Shown here piece by piece: positions 9,539 through 18,399 of a stretch of DNA of 64,000 nucleotides. The stretch spans positions 20,340 through 84,339 of the forward strand of contig JAETQD010000019.1 in assembly GCA_021770825.1 (NCBI GenBank), given 5' to 3'. This DNA is from Clostridium sp. (lineage in GTDB: Bacteria; Bacillota; Clostridia; Lachnospirales; Lachnospiraceae). Under the pieces are notes generated by a model. The model made no database searches. It saw only the letters and a list, made by a program, of their open reading frames with translations, and had not been told where the DNA came from. The first letter of the stretch is position 1; every line of letters begins with the position of its first letter. A program made the translations under genes and the position numbers.

Positions 9539-10864
9539 ATGACAGTTTCATCTTTGTTCAGCGATATGATCATAATCGCACTCTTTATGTTAATGGGATT
9601 CTTTATCCGAGAGGTAGTAAAACCGCTGCAGAAGTTGTTCTTACCGGCATCTCTGGTCGGAGGGCTTGTGGCACTGATTGTCGGACAGCAGGTACTGGGA
9701 CTTGTAACCATTCCGGAGTCCTTTTCCAGCTTTTCCAACGTACTGATCGCCCCGATCATGGCAGCTCTGCTCTTCGGAGTTACCATTACAAAGAAAAAAG
9801 TTGTTGGCTACATGGACTATGTCTGTGTCGAGCAGGCGATCTACGCCATGCAGATGTGTCTGGGCGCAGGCCTCGGAGCTCTGCTCTGTGTATTCTGGCC
9901 GGGTCTTCCCATTGGCTGGGGCTCTATGGCACAGTTTGCCTTCCAGGGCGGCCACGGAAACGCCAGCGCAGCAGGTGCAACCTGGACAAGCCTGGGTGTT
10001 CCGGAAAACCTTTCCATCGGTATGGTTCTGGCTACTTTTGGCCTGATCGTAGCCATGTTAATCGGCATGATCGTGGTAAACATCGGTGTCCGCAAGGGCT
10101 GGGCAAAGTTCGTAAAGGATCCGCAGTCTCAGCCGGATTGGTATTACGGCGGAATTCTCCCGGAAGAGAAGAGACAGCCCATCGGTAAGAGCGTTACCGC
10201 CTCCATCAGCATCAACCACATTGCTCTTCAGGGCTCCTGGCTGCTCTTTGCAGTATGGGCAGGCCGGATGTTCATGAAGGGACTGGCAATGGTATGGCCA
10301 GGTGCAAGTGCATTCCCGTCTGTTATTCAGGGTATCCTGGGCGGCGCCATCGTCTGGAACCTGGCTAAGGCAGTGAAGCTTGACCGTTACATCGACGTAA
10401 AGATCATCAAGCAGATCAGCAGCTTTTTACTTGAGGTGGTTGTGCTTACTGCAATGGCTACCCTCGATATCGAGATGATCACCACCTACATTGTACCGAT
10501 CGTTATCTTCACCCTGATTATCACTCTGCTTACGGTAGCATTTGCTCTTGGATTCTGCAAGCTCTTCTGCAGAGACGAGTGGTTCGAGAAGGCACTGATG
10601 GCTTACGGCGCAGGTACCGGAAACACAGCCACCGGTCTGGCACTGGTTCGTGCGGTGGACCCGGATTCCCAGTCCGCAGCTCCCGATAACCACGGTATTT
10701 ACAGCGCGGTTATGTGCTGGAAGGAAGCGTTCGCAGGTCTTGTTCCGGTATGGATGATGACAGGCCTTGGAATGACTATGGGAATCGGCGGCGTGATGTG
10801 CGCCATCTGCCTTGGAGTGGGCTTCATACTCTTCGTGTTCCCGAAGAAGAAAGCCGCTGCATAA
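9539..10864 (+). CDS. Sodium:glutamate symporter family (GltS/ESS) transporter
   Basis: The start at 9539 has GGGGAG eight bases upstream; the frame is open further up but without a ribosome site. The 441-residue protein has about ten to twelve hydrophobic segments. Family signatures are FQGGHGNASAAG near residue 137, which matches the first pore-loop GGHG motif of GltS, and GAGTGNTATGLALVR near 355, which matches the second. Such proteins move glutamate or related dicarboxylates with sodium. Its place behind an aldolase-like and a hydroxyacid dehydrogenase gene suggests it imports their substrate, not necessarily glutamate. Confidence 0.85.
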   Translation: MTVSSLFSDMIIIALFMLMGFFIREVVKPLQKLFLPASLVGGLVALIVGQQVLGLVTIPESFSSFSNVLIAPIMAALLFGVTITKKKVVGYMDYVCVEQAIYAMQMCLGAGLGALLCVFWPGLPIGWGSMAQFAFQGGHGNASAAGATWTSLGVPENLSIGMVLATFGLIVAMLIGMIVVNIGVRKGWAKFVKDPQSQPDWYYGGILPEEKRQPIGKSVTASISINHIALQGSWLLFAVWAGRMFMKGLAMVWPGASAFPSVIQGILGGAIVWNLAKAVKLDRYIDVKIIKQISSFLLEVVVLTAMATLDIEMITTYIVPIVIFTLIITLLTVAFALGFCKLFCRDEWFEKALMAYGAGTGNTATGLALVRAVDPDSQSAAPDNHGIYSAVMCWKEAFAGLVPVWMMTGLGMTMGIGGVMCAICLGVGFILFVFPKKKAAA

Positions 10865-10888
10865 GAAAAAGATACATAACGGTTTATA

Positions 10889-10921
10889 AACAGGTCAGCG
10901 CGGAATATGCGCTGGCCTGTT
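10889..10921. terminator. Hairpin between symporter and convergent LysR gene
   Basis: AACAGGTCAGCGC (10889-10901) pairs with GCGCTGGCCTGTT (10909-10921), one mismatch, seven-base loop. It separates two convergent genes and probably acts in both directions, though T-runs are short. Confidence 0.6.
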
Positions 10922-10948
10922 GAGTATTCCGCCCATGCGGGAAAACGG

Positions 10949-11908
10949 TTAAATTTGATTCTGCGGGCGGATGCTGGAAATATTTTCAAAGACATTTTTT
11001 GTAATTGAAATGAAATCCTGTGCATAAGTGGGAAGAAAGCGCTCTTTGTGGTACGCAAGGACGAGACGATGCTGGACAATGGATCCGTTTTGCATGAGCG
11101 GAAAGGCATTGGCATCCGGATACTCTTTTAAGAGAAGGGGAAGTCTCATCTGCGTACAGAAGAGCGCTCCGTAGTTGTAGGGATAGAGCGTCAGCAGAAG
11201 CTCTGTGGTAGAGGACTCCAAAAAGATCTGCGGAGTCACCTTCGCTTCCTGGAAGCACTGGTCGATGGTTTTCCGAAGGCGCATGGAGGGCTTGAGGAGC
11301 AAAAACGGCATTCTGGAAAAACGGCGCAGGTCAACGCCGGAGAGGGAGTTATATTTGACTTCGTTGTAGGAAGCCTGGAAATATTGTTTTAACAGTTCAT
11401 CAGAGCAGACCAGATAGATATTGTCGTTTAAGATCGTATGGATCTCCAGCTTCGGATTGTCCTGGTACATGATTCCGATGAACAGATCCAGTTCCCCGTT
11501 AAAAAGCATTTCTTCCATATAGTTGGAGTCTTCATTGATAAGTTCCACCTGGACGCGGGGCCATTTTTCATAAAAGCGGGGCAGAATATCCGGCAGGCAG
11601 ATCTGGCCGCGGTAGGCGGGAATGCCGATTTTGATATTTCCTGTATTTTTTAGTGAGATATCACTCAGGCGGTTCTGCAGATCATGTTCCTCCGCCAGTA
11701 TTTTTACGGCAGCCTGGAAAAGCTGCTCTCCGGCATAGGTGAGGGCAAGCTTTGGCTTCCGGTGAAATAAAGTCACACCGTAATGCTGCTCCAGCCGCTG
11801 GATATGCTGGCTTAGATTCTGCTGGGAAATATAGAGCCGCTGGGCCGTGTTTGTCACATGCAGCTCCTTGGCAAGTTCAACAAAATAATATAAACTGGTA
11901 AGATTCAT
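10949..11908 (-). CDS. LysR-family transcriptional regulator
   Basis: A 319-residue LysR protein. The N-terminal helix-turn-helix is MNLTSLYYFVELAKELHV...AQRLYISQQNLSQHIQRLE, followed by the linker helix and a type 2 periplasmic-binding-like effector domain (IKIGIPAYRGQICLPDILPRFYEKWP). AGGAGCTTCC gives the ribosome site on the complement. It is convergent with the RraA-dehydrogenase-symporter operon and divergent from the TauE gene, so either could be its target. The effector is unknown. Confidence 0.92.
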   Translation of the reverse strand: MNLTSLYYFVELAKELHVTNTAQRLYISQQNLSQHIQRLEQHYGVTLFHRKPKLALTYAGEQLFQAAVKILAEEHDLQNRLSDISLKNTGNIKIGIPAYRGQICLPDILPRFYEKWPRVQVELINEDSNYMEEMLFNGELDLFIGIMYQDNPKLEIHTILNDNIYLVCSDELLKQYFQASYNEVKYNSLSGVDLRRFSRMPFLLLKPSMRLRKTIDQCFQEAKVTPQIFLESSTTELLLTLYPYNYGALFCTQMRLPLLLKEYPDANAFPLMQNGSIVQHRLVLAYHKERFLPTYAQDFISITKNVFENISSIRPQNQI

Positions 11909-12046
11909 GGAAGCTCCTCTTTTTTTGTAAAAATAATTGGTTTTATTATAAAATACATGTCGAAAATTGTAAACGAAATGACAAAAGATTGTTGTTAAAA
12001 AATGGTTGATTTACCACACAATATTTGTGAAAGACGGAAAGGATGA

Positions 12047-12181
12047 TGGGATGGGCTGCTGGCAGGGAGCGATTATGTGTCCCTCCACATGGTGCCGCGC
12101 AGGGGAGTGAGATATCAGTTCGGTATGGAGCAGTTCCGTAAAACGAAGCCGACGGCATGGCTGATCAATACGGTTTGCAGC
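12047..12181 (+). pseudogene. Fragment of a 2-hydroxyacid dehydrogenase gene
   Basis: One frame across 12047-12181 reads LLAGSDYVSLHMVPRRG followed by GMEQFRKTKPTAWLINTV. This matches the NAD-domain stretch of D-2-hydroxyacid dehydrogenases; compare ESDYVSVHTP...LAMMKPTAFLINTARGG of the intact gene at 8383-9411. Nothing of the rest of the gene is recognisable on either side: a stop precedes it at 12044-12046 and homology ends where the catalytic Arg should be. It is a decayed remnant of about 45 codons inside the 371-base gap between lysR and the TauE gene. The remainder of that gap shows no other gene. Confidence 0.7.
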
Positions 12182-12279
12182 TCTTGCCATGGAAAAAAAA
12201 CTGTGTTATGATATCCTCTGGTTTCATTTGTCCGCAGCAGGAAAGCAGAAGAGGACAAAAAGTACAAGGGAGAAAACGT

Positions 12280-13029
12280 ATGGAACAGTTTATTATCGTA
12301 TGTCCGCTGGTATTTCTGGCGGGATTTGTGGATTCCATTGCAGGAGGAGGCGGACTGATTTCCTTCCCGGCCTATATGCTGGCGGGAGTTCCGGTCCATG
12401 TAATTCTGGGTACGTCAAAACTGAGCTCCTTTCCGGGAGCGATTGTGGCAGCGGCCCGGTTCGCAAAAAATAAATATATCCGGTGGAAGTTAGCAGTGCC
12501 CTGCGGAATCATGGCCATCATCGGTGCCTTTCTGGGCGCAAACCTGGCTTTGCGGGTGGATGAGAAGATCATTAAATCGTTAATGATTGTGGTTCTGCCT
12601 GTGGTGGCCTTTTATGTGCTGAGAAATAAAAACATGGGAGAGGACCAGGTAAGGGAGTCCGTTCCGTGGAAGAAAACTCTGGCAGTGGGAATGGCCGCTT
12701 CGCTGCTGATTGGTATGTATGACGGCTTTTATGGACCGGGAACGGGAACCTTTCTGATTCTGGTATTTACGGGAATTGTGAAGCTGGGAATGAAAGAGGC
12801 CGCGGGAGTTTCCAAGTTTATTAATCTGGTGGCTGATATATCGGCTCTGGGGACGTTCTTCATGGGAGGAAAGGTGGATTACGTTCTGGGAATTACGGCC
12901 GCTCTGTTCTGCATGGCAGGAAGCTACTTTGGCTCCGGTCTGGTGGTAAACAACGGACAGAAAATCGTCCGTCCGGTGGTCATGGTGGTGTTGGCGCTTC
13001 TCTTTGTGAAAATCATAATGGGACAATAA
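12280..13029 (+). CDS. TauE/SafE-family membrane exporter
   Basis: The ATG at 12280 is preceded by AAGGGAGAAAACGT; an upstream extension to 12157 overlaps the dehydrogenase remnant and is not supported. The 249-residue product has seven to eight membrane segments and the family signatures AGFVDSIAGGGGLISFP near the N-terminus and GMYDGFYGPGTGTF in the second half, the two inverted TauE repeats. These permeases are linked to export of sulfite, sulfonates or other organic anions. The substrate here is unknown. Confidence 0.9.
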   Translation: MEQFIIVCPLVFLAGFVDSIAGGGGLISFPAYMLAGVPVHVILGTSKLSSFPGAIVAAARFAKNKYIRWKLAVPCGIMAIIGAFLGANLALRVDEKIIKSLMIVVLPVVAFYVLRNKNMGEDQVRESVPWKKTLAVGMAASLLIGMYDGFYGPGTGTFLILVFTGIVKLGMKEAAGVSKFINLVADISALGTFFMGGKVDYVLGITAALFCMAGSYFGSGLVVNNGQKIVRPVVMVVLALLFVKIIMGQ

Positions 13030-13075
13030 AAATTCCCTGGAAGGGGCTTTGCAAAGCCTGTTCCAGGGAATTTTT
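13028..13075. terminator. Strong bidirectional terminator
   Basis: AAAAATTCCCTGGAA (13028-13042) and TTCCAGGGAATTTTT (13061-13075) are exact complements, with a further GGCTTTGCAAAGCC stem inside. A-run and T-run flank it, so it can terminate both the TauE gene and the convergent flavoprotein gene. Confidence 0.85.
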
Positions 13076-13115
13076 GCATTACAGAAAAGTTCACAGACGG
13101 AACCGGTTTCTGTTT

Positions 13116-14969
13116 TTAAGGATTCTGATTTTTGGACACATATGCGGCTGCCGACTGGCCTGCGATTCGTCCAGAATTGTAGGCGTAGCCCAGGGTTCCG
13201 CCTTCAAAGAAGACGTAGGAGTCACTGTATACGCCGCTGGTGTCGGAGCCGGCTGCATACAGGCCGGGAATGGCCCTGCCCTCGGTGTTTATGGCCTCAC
13301 AGTACTGATTGATCTCCACACCGCCCAGAGTACCTAAAAATACCGACGGGGTAATGGGAACGGCATAGAGGGTGCCCTCCAGCTTGTCCAAATATTTGGC
13401 GGATTTAAAATGGTCGGTGTCCTCACCCTGGTCACAGAGTTCATTGTACCGGGCAATGGTTTCTGTAAGATGAGTCATGCCAAGCTTCTCCTCCAGCTCT
13501 TTGGGGCTTTCGGCGGAGATGATTTTTCCCTCGGCAACCAGTCCCTGGATTTCTTCTGTCAGGTCTGTGGGAGTGATACTGAGCTCGTAGCTGGCTGCGG
13601 TGTCGATGGGATGACCCACCTCAATGAATCTGGTGGGATCTGTGGCCAGCTCGCCGCCGAACACGTCCGTAAGGGCCACAAGGCCGCTTTCCTTCACGGT
13701 CTCAATCATGGTGCTGTCAAAAATTTCGTATGCTTTCCTGGAGGGAAGGGACTTTATGACATTGGAGGATTTGATCGGCTCAAAGATGAAATCTTCCTCA
13801 TTCATAAAGCGGTTGCCGTCCACATCCACATGGAGGTAAGGATTGAGGAGGGCAGAATTTAAAACGGTTCCCCATGAGGTGCCTCCGCGGGAAAGGCCGT
13901 AGTGCATGGTGATGGCCTTGCCATAGTCTGCATCGGCTCCCGCAGCCATGGCCATTTCAATGCCTGTTCCGATGTTGGTGCCCACACGGCTGGTTCCAAA
14001 GCCCTCACCGAAGGTTTCCGATACCTTTTCCTCGTTGCCTCCGAATCCTCCGGTGGCCAGGATGACTGCGTCTGCATGGATGGTTAATGTGCCGCCGTCG
14101 GTATAGCCGTGGAGTGTGGGGCCGGGATGGGTCAGGCGGTGTTCATAATAGCCTCCGGTTCCGGGATGGGCCAGAGTCAGGCGGCATCCATGTTCCTCCA
14201 GCCAGTCCACGGTGCTTCCGGACATCCGGATGACTTTGGAAAGCAGGCCGCCGTTTACCTGATAGTTGCCCGTCTGGACAAACTGCTCATAAATCCACTT
14301 GGGATCGATGGTCTGGCCGGATTCCTTCTGCTGGGAAGAATCCGCTGCAAACAGTCCGCCTGCCATGGTGCCCTGTCCGGCCGGAGAGGAGGTCATTTCC
14401 ACAACCACTACATCGGCTCCTGCCTCAGCGGCTTCCAGGGCTGCCGCCGTACCGGAGGCCCCGCCTCCAACCACCACGATCTGGGCAGTCATTTCTTCAT
14501 CTGTGCCGTTCTTTTCCACGGCGATGGATTTTAGCATATCCACATCGGCTCCGGCTCCCGTTAAGGCCAGTTCCACAGCGTTTAAAACTCCCGCGCTTGT
14601 GAGGGAGGCGCCTGTGACGGCATCTACCTTAAGGCTCTGGCTTTCTACGATACGGTCAGACAATTTGGGTGCTGCCAGGCCGCCGATTTCCGGTGTTTCA
14701 TTTGGCACGCTGGTTTGGATGTCTACGATGGCATGGTCACGGACCTGCACCTTCACAGTCACCTCTCCGCCGTAGCCCTGGGCGCTTCCTTCATAGGTGC
14801 CGTCTTCCACCTGGGCCAGTGCCTGTAAGCTTTGCTCATTCCCCAGCTCGGCTGCCATTTGGGCCTGTTTCTTTTCTGCCATGCTGCTGTAAAAAGCCTC
14901 GGAACCGGCCGCGCAGGCTGCCGAAAGAACAAGCATGAGAACGAGCCCTTTTCCATTTGTCAGTTTCAT
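13116..14969 (-). CDS. FMN-binding, FAD-dependent fumarate/urocanate-reductase-like flavoprotein (probable internal deletion)
   Basis: The start at 14969 has AAAGGAG upstream on the complement; an earlier ATG at 14993 would place that site inside the coding sequence. The 617-residue protein has an N-terminal signal/anchor (residues 1-25). An FMN-binding domain (57-138) has the flavinylation motif DAVTGASLTS, where Ser122 stands at the usual Thr. The FAD domain starts at QIVVVGGGASG (163-173) and ends with IPGLYAAGSDTSGVY and SGRIAG. Relatives such as urocanate reductase and flavocytochrome c reduce an enoate outside the cell using covalent FMN. Between HGYTDGG (287-293) and HADAVILATGGFGG about 45-50 residues expected in the family, the part with the second FAD-contact strands, seem absent while the frame is kept. 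It is divergent from the LysR gene at 15160. Function is uncertain if the deletion is real. Confidence 0.8.
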   Translation of the reverse strand: MKLTNGKGLVLMLVLSAACAAGSEAFYSSMAEKKQAQMAAELGNEQSLQALAQVEDGTYEGSAQGYGGEVTVKVQVRDHAIVDIQTSVPNETPEIGGLAAPKLSDRIVESQSLKVDAVTGASLTSAGVLNAVELALTGAGADVDMLKSIAVEKNGTDEEMTAQIVVVGGGASGTAAALEAAEAGADVVVVEMTSSPAGQGTMAGGLFAADSSQQKESGQTIDPKWIYEQFVQTGNYQVNGGLLSKVIRMSGSTVDWLEEHGCRLTLAHPGTGGYYEHRLTHPGPTLHGYTDGGTLTIHADAVILATGGFGGNEEKVSETFGEGFGTSRVGTNIGTGIEMAMAAGADADYGKAITMHYGLSRGGTSWGTVLNSALLNPYLHVDVDGNRFMNEEDFIFEPIKSSNVIKSLPSRKAYEIFDSTMIETVKESGLVALTDVFGGELATDPTRFIEVGHPIDTAASYELSITPTDLTEEIQGLVAEGKIISAESPKELEEKLGMTHLTETIARYNELCDQGEDTDHFKSAKYLDKLEGTLYAVPITPSVFLGTLGGVEINQYCEAINTEGRAIPGLYAAGSDTSGVYSDSYVFFEGGTLGYAYNSGRIAGQSAAAYVSKNQNP

Positions 14970-15081
14970 TGGATACTCCTTTCCTTTCTGCACAATAGCA
15001 TTCTGTATTTTATTATAAGGGAGTAAAAAATAAAGGTAAAATTACTTTTATGGAAGGCTTTCCCGGGAACATTCTGCTTCT

Positions 15082-15106
15082 CATAACCGTCTGGTTATGA
15101 TATACT
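15082..15106 (+). promoter_or_regulatory. Palindrome and -10 box between flavoprotein and lysR
   Basis: CATAACC-GTCT-GGTTATG (15082-15099) directly abuts TATACT (15101-15106), a good -10 element for the lysR gene at 15160. An operator palindrome next to a promoter in a divergent lysR/target gap is the usual arrangement for LysR autoregulation and control of the neighbour. Confidence 0.5.
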
Positions 15107-15159
15107 CGGTTACAGATAGAATGCATCAGAAGCGATGAAAACATACGGGAGGAAATTCC

Positions 15160-16038
15160 ATGAACAGCCTGCAGATACAATATTTTTTGACCACGGCAGA
15201 AAGGGAAAGCTTTACAGAGGCCGCCAGGCAGCTTTTTGTCAGCCAGCCGGCCGTCAGCAAGCAGATCAGACTTCTGGAGGAAGAATTGGGCTGCGAGTTG
15301 TTTAAGCGCAGCGGGAAAAATGCGGTGCTTACTTACGAAGGGCAGCAGTTTATGGCGTATTTCTCCCAGTGCCGGTTTCAGATGGATCTGTTAAAGAGCC
15401 GTCTTGCAGAAAAAAAGGAAAGCGGGTTCTTCCCCATGTCGGTTTCCTATCTGGAGGGCCTGGATCCCGGGAATTTTCTTCCTGCCATGGAGCGGGCGGC
15501 CGAACGGACCAGTCCGCTTTTAAGGCTTAAAACAGCCTGCTACGGATTGCCCCAGCTTTTAAAATCCCTGTATGACGGAGGGTCCGATGCGGTACTGACC
15601 TTTGGCTCGCCTCTGTCCCATGAGCCATGCCATGCAGAGCCCCTGGTGGAAATTCCGAGAGTACTTTTGTATTCGGCTGCCAGATTCGGAAACGGACCGG
15701 GAGAGCTGTCCTGGTTCCGGGAGGAGCCTTTTCTGCTGCCGGAGGACGAATACACCTCCAACCTGGAACAGACCCTCTACGGTATGTTTCTGAAGCTTGG
15801 GTTCACACCAAAGATCGAATATGTACCGAACTTCTCCACCATCATGGACTGTGTGGAGCAGGGAAAGGGCGTGTTCGTCTACAATCGCTGGTGCAGGCAG
15901 TGCAGAATGCCGGAGTTTGGCTTCCTGCCTCTGCCCTCATCCCAGACTCTTTATCTTGTGCGGAAGGAAGAGGAGGCCGGGGAAATGAATATGCGGTTTT
16001 TTCATGAAATCCGGAGGGAGTTTGGGCAGATTGTGTAA
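15160..16038 (+). CDS. LysR-family transcriptional regulator
   Basis: A 292-residue LysR protein with the N-terminal helix-turn-helix MNSLQIQYFLTTAERESFTEAARQLFVSQPAVSKQIRLLEEELG and a shortish effector domain. It is read away from the flavoprotein gene, with 190 bases between the two starts containing a palindrome, so it probably controls that gene. GGGAGGAAATTCC gives the ribosome site. No effector can be inferred. Confidence 0.92.
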   Translation: MNSLQIQYFLTTAERESFTEAARQLFVSQPAVSKQIRLLEEELGCELFKRSGKNAVLTYEGQQFMAYFSQCRFQMDLLKSRLAEKKESGFFPMSVSYLEGLDPGNFLPAMERAAERTSPLLRLKTACYGLPQLLKSLYDGGSDAVLTFGSPLSHEPCHAEPLVEIPRVLLYSAARFGNGPGELSWFREEPFLLPEDEYTSNLEQTLYGMFLKLGFTPKIEYVPNFSTIMDCVEQGKGVFVYNRWCRQCRMPEFGFLPLPSSQTLYLVRKEEEAGEMNMRFFHEIRREFGQIV

Positions 16039-16072
16039 AATATGAGAACAGTTCACCTCCGATTTTCGGATT

Positions 16073-16423
16073 GTGGCAGAATATTTTAGTGCAGTCCGGG
16101 AACAGCGGGAAGGAGAACTGCGTTATAACAGGCAGACAATTAAACATGTGGAAGAAATTTTGGATTTTTTTCAGGTGTTTTCCAGGGACAGGCGGTTTGA
16201 AGAGTGTAAACCTGTGATTCTCAGGGAAGCCAAGAAGGGAGCAGTGAATATGTGTACAGTTATGGACTATGCGGAGAAACAGGGGAAAGAAGAAGGAAAA
16301 ATAGAGCAGGCTTTGGAGACGGCAAGGGAAATGATTCGTGCCGGAGAAGAGTTCGAGAAGATCAGGCGATATACAAAATTACCTGAGGAGAAAATCCGGG
16401 AGCTTCTGAACGAAGCCAGGTGA
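16073..16423 (+). pseudogene. C-terminal remnant of an Rpn/PD-(D/E)XK nuclease-family transposase gene
   Basis: The 116-residue frame opens with GTG at 16073 without a ribosome site, only 35 bases after lysR. Its sequence is the tail seen in Rpn-family recombination-promoting nucleases of clostridia: a helical stretch, then NMCTVMDYAEKQGKEEGKIEQALETAREM and a closing TKLPEEKIRELLNEA. The N-terminal PD-(D/E)XK catalytic part is missing. It is therefore read as a truncated mobile-element relic, although a short helical protein could still be made. Confidence 0.65.
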
Positions 16424-16430
16424 TTTAGGG

Positions 16431-16454
16431 GGGCAGATTTCCTGCCCTTTTTTA
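16431..16454 (+). terminator. Terminator after the Rpn remnant
   Basis: GGGCAG (16431-16436), short loop, CTGCCC (16442-16447), then a T-run. Immediately after, AACAAAAGCTGCCTG-type sequence is repeated twice in tandem (about 16458-16488). The remaining gap to 16668 shows no gene. Confidence 0.75.
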
Positions 16455-16668
16455 TTACACAAAAGCTGCCTGAACAAAAGCTGCCTGCACAGAGGCCGCT
16501 CCCGGCACGCAGCGGGAATTCTCCGCCCCAAGGCGCATTCTTTTTCATTGCCATAGAAGAAATTATGTGATATGATATCATGTGATTTCGTCTGCACAGG
16601 CCGCAGAATGGGGCTGGCAGGCTGGCCGTGGAACACCTAGAACATAGAAACAGGAGGAAAGGCATTCT

Positions 16669-17625
16669 ATGAAATGGAAGAAATTTACCCTTAAAACCAC
16701 CACAGAGGCCGTGGATTATTTAAGCAGCATGTTCGATGAAATCGGAATCCAGGGAATTGAAATTGAAGATAATATACCGCTCACGGAAAGCGAGACCAAG
16801 GGAATGTTCATTGATATTCTGCCGGAACTCCCGCCGGATGACGGGACTGCAAAGGTCAGCTTTTATCTGGATGATGACGACAATGCGGAGACCATCTTAA
16901 AAGAGGTGGAAGCCGGAATTGAAGAGCTCCGCCAGTATGTAGAGGTGGGAGAGGGAACCATTCTGGCCTCTGAGACAGAGGATAAAGACTGGATTAATAA
17001 CTGGAAGCAGTACTTTAAGCCCTTCACAGTGGACCATATTTTAATTAAGCCCACCTGGGAGGAGATTCCCAAAGAGCATGAGGACAAGCTGTTAATTCAG
17101 ATTGACCCGGGAACTGCCTTCGGAACAGGAAAGCATGAGACCACGCAGCTTTGCATCCGCCAGCTTGAAAAATATGTGAAGCCCGGCGATCGGGTGCTGG
17201 ATTTGGGTACAGGAAGCGGAATCCTCGGAATTACGGCCCTGAAGCTGGGAGCCGGCTATGTGTTCGGAACAGACCTGGACGAGAATGCAATCACAGCGGT
17301 TCATGAGAACCTGGAAGCCAACGGAATTCCCGAAGAAAATTTCGGAGTCATTCAGGGAAACATCATTGACGAAAAAACGGTACAGGATGCGGCAGGATAC
17401 GAATGCTACGACATTGCCGTGGCCAATATTCTGGCAGATATCATCATTATGATTCAGAAGGAAGTTCCCATCCATATCAAAAAAGGAGGAATTTTCATCA
17501 CTTCCGGAATCATTGATATGAAGGAACAGGCAGTAAAGGACGCCCTCTCCGCCAACGAGGCCTTTGAAATTCTTGAGGTCACACGGCAGGGCGAATGGGT
17601 TTCTGTCACTGCCAGAAAGAAATAA
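16669..17625 (+). CDS. prmA: Ribosomal protein L11 methyltransferase
   Basis: A 318-residue class I SAM methyltransferase behind AGGAGGAAAGGC. The N-terminal half is the L11-recognising domain; the C-terminal half holds DPGTAFGTGKHETTQLC, the SAM motif VLDLGTGSGILGI (residues about 181-193) and VANILADII, all PrmA signatures. It trimethylates ribosomal protein L11. It opens a run with rsmE, a cysteine desulfurase and thiI, an order common in clostridia. Confidence 0.96.
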   Translation: MKWKKFTLKTTTEAVDYLSSMFDEIGIQGIEIEDNIPLTESETKGMFIDILPELPPDDGTAKVSFYLDDDDNAETILKEVEAGIEELRQYVEVGEGTILASETEDKDWINNWKQYFKPFTVDHILIKPTWEEIPKEHEDKLLIQIDPGTAFGTGKHETTQLCIRQLEKYVKPGDRVLDLGTGSGILGITALKLGAGYVFGTDLDENAITAVHENLEANGIPEENFGVIQGNIIDEKTVQDAAGYECYDIAVANILADIIIMIQKEVPIHIKKGGIFITSGIIDMKEQAVKDALSANEAFEILEVTRQGEWVSVTARKK

Positions 17626-17640
17626 AAAGGTCATAGAATC

Positions 17641-18396
17641 ATGTATCATTTTTTTACGGAAACAGAGTTTTTCAAAGAGTCCGAAGCCACCATCACCGGA
17701 CCGGATGTGAACCACATTAAAAACGTTCTGCGGATGAAGCCGGGAGAGCGGATTCTTTTAAGTGACGGAAAGGGAACCAACTGCCTCTGCGAGCTGACGG
17801 AAATCGGCGCCGGTGAGATAAAGGCAAGAATTCTTCCGGAGGAGGTATCCGATACGGAGCTTCCCGTGGAAGTGACTTTATACCAGGGGCTTCCCAAGGC
17901 CGACAAAATGGAATTCATCATCCAGAAATGTGTGGAGCTTGGAGTAACCAGAATTGTCCCGGTGGAAATGTCCCGGTGTGTGGTGAAGCTGGACGGAAAA
18001 AAGGAAGAGGCAAAAAGAAAACGCTGGTACGGCATTTCAGAAAGCGCCGCCAAGCAGTCCAAACGGATGATCGTGCCGGAGATCTCTGCTGTGATGAAAT
18101 ATAAGGATGCCTTAAAGGAAGCAGCGGCTTCTGACCTTTCTCTGGTGCCCTATGAAGACTCGGAAAGTCTTGAGGGAGCCGGGGGCATGGAGCGCACAAG
18201 AACGCTTATTAAAAGCTTAAAGCCGGGGCAGAAATGCGCCGTATTCATCGGACCGGAGGGCGGATTTTCCGATCAGGAAATCGAGGCAGCCCTGGAGGCG
18301 GGATTCCGGACGGTGACGTTGGGAAAACGGATTTTAAGAACTGAGACAGCCGGACTTTTTGTACTGTCCGCCGTGGGCTTTATGCTGGAGGAATAG
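17641..18396 (+). CDS. rsmE: 16S rRNA m3U1498 methyltransferase RsmE
   Basis: A 251-residue SPOUT-family enzyme starting 15 bases after prmA. An N-terminal PUA-like domain (DVNHIKNVLRMKPGERI) is followed by the knotted domain with LPKADKMEFIIQKCVELGV, FIGPEGGFSDQEI and LGKRILRTETAG, which are the RsmE signatures. It methylates U1498 of 16S rRNA. Confidence 0.96.
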   Translation: MYHFFTETEFFKESEATITGPDVNHIKNVLRMKPGERILLSDGKGTNCLCELTEIGAGEIKARILPEEVSDTELPVEVTLYQGLPKADKMEFIIQKCVELGVTRIVPVEMSRCVVKLDGKKEEAKRKRWYGISESAAKQSKRMIVPEISAVMKYKDALKEAAASDLSLVPYEDSESLEGAGGMERTRTLIKSLKPGQKCAVFIGPEGGFSDQEIEAALEAGFRTVTLGKRILRTETAGLFVLSAVGFMLEE

Positions 18397-18399
18397 GGA

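Noticed and set aside
12157..12279. An N-terminal extension of the TauE protein
   Set aside because: It overlaps the dehydrogenase remnant in another frame, has no membrane-protein character, and the ATG at 12280 has a good ribosome site.
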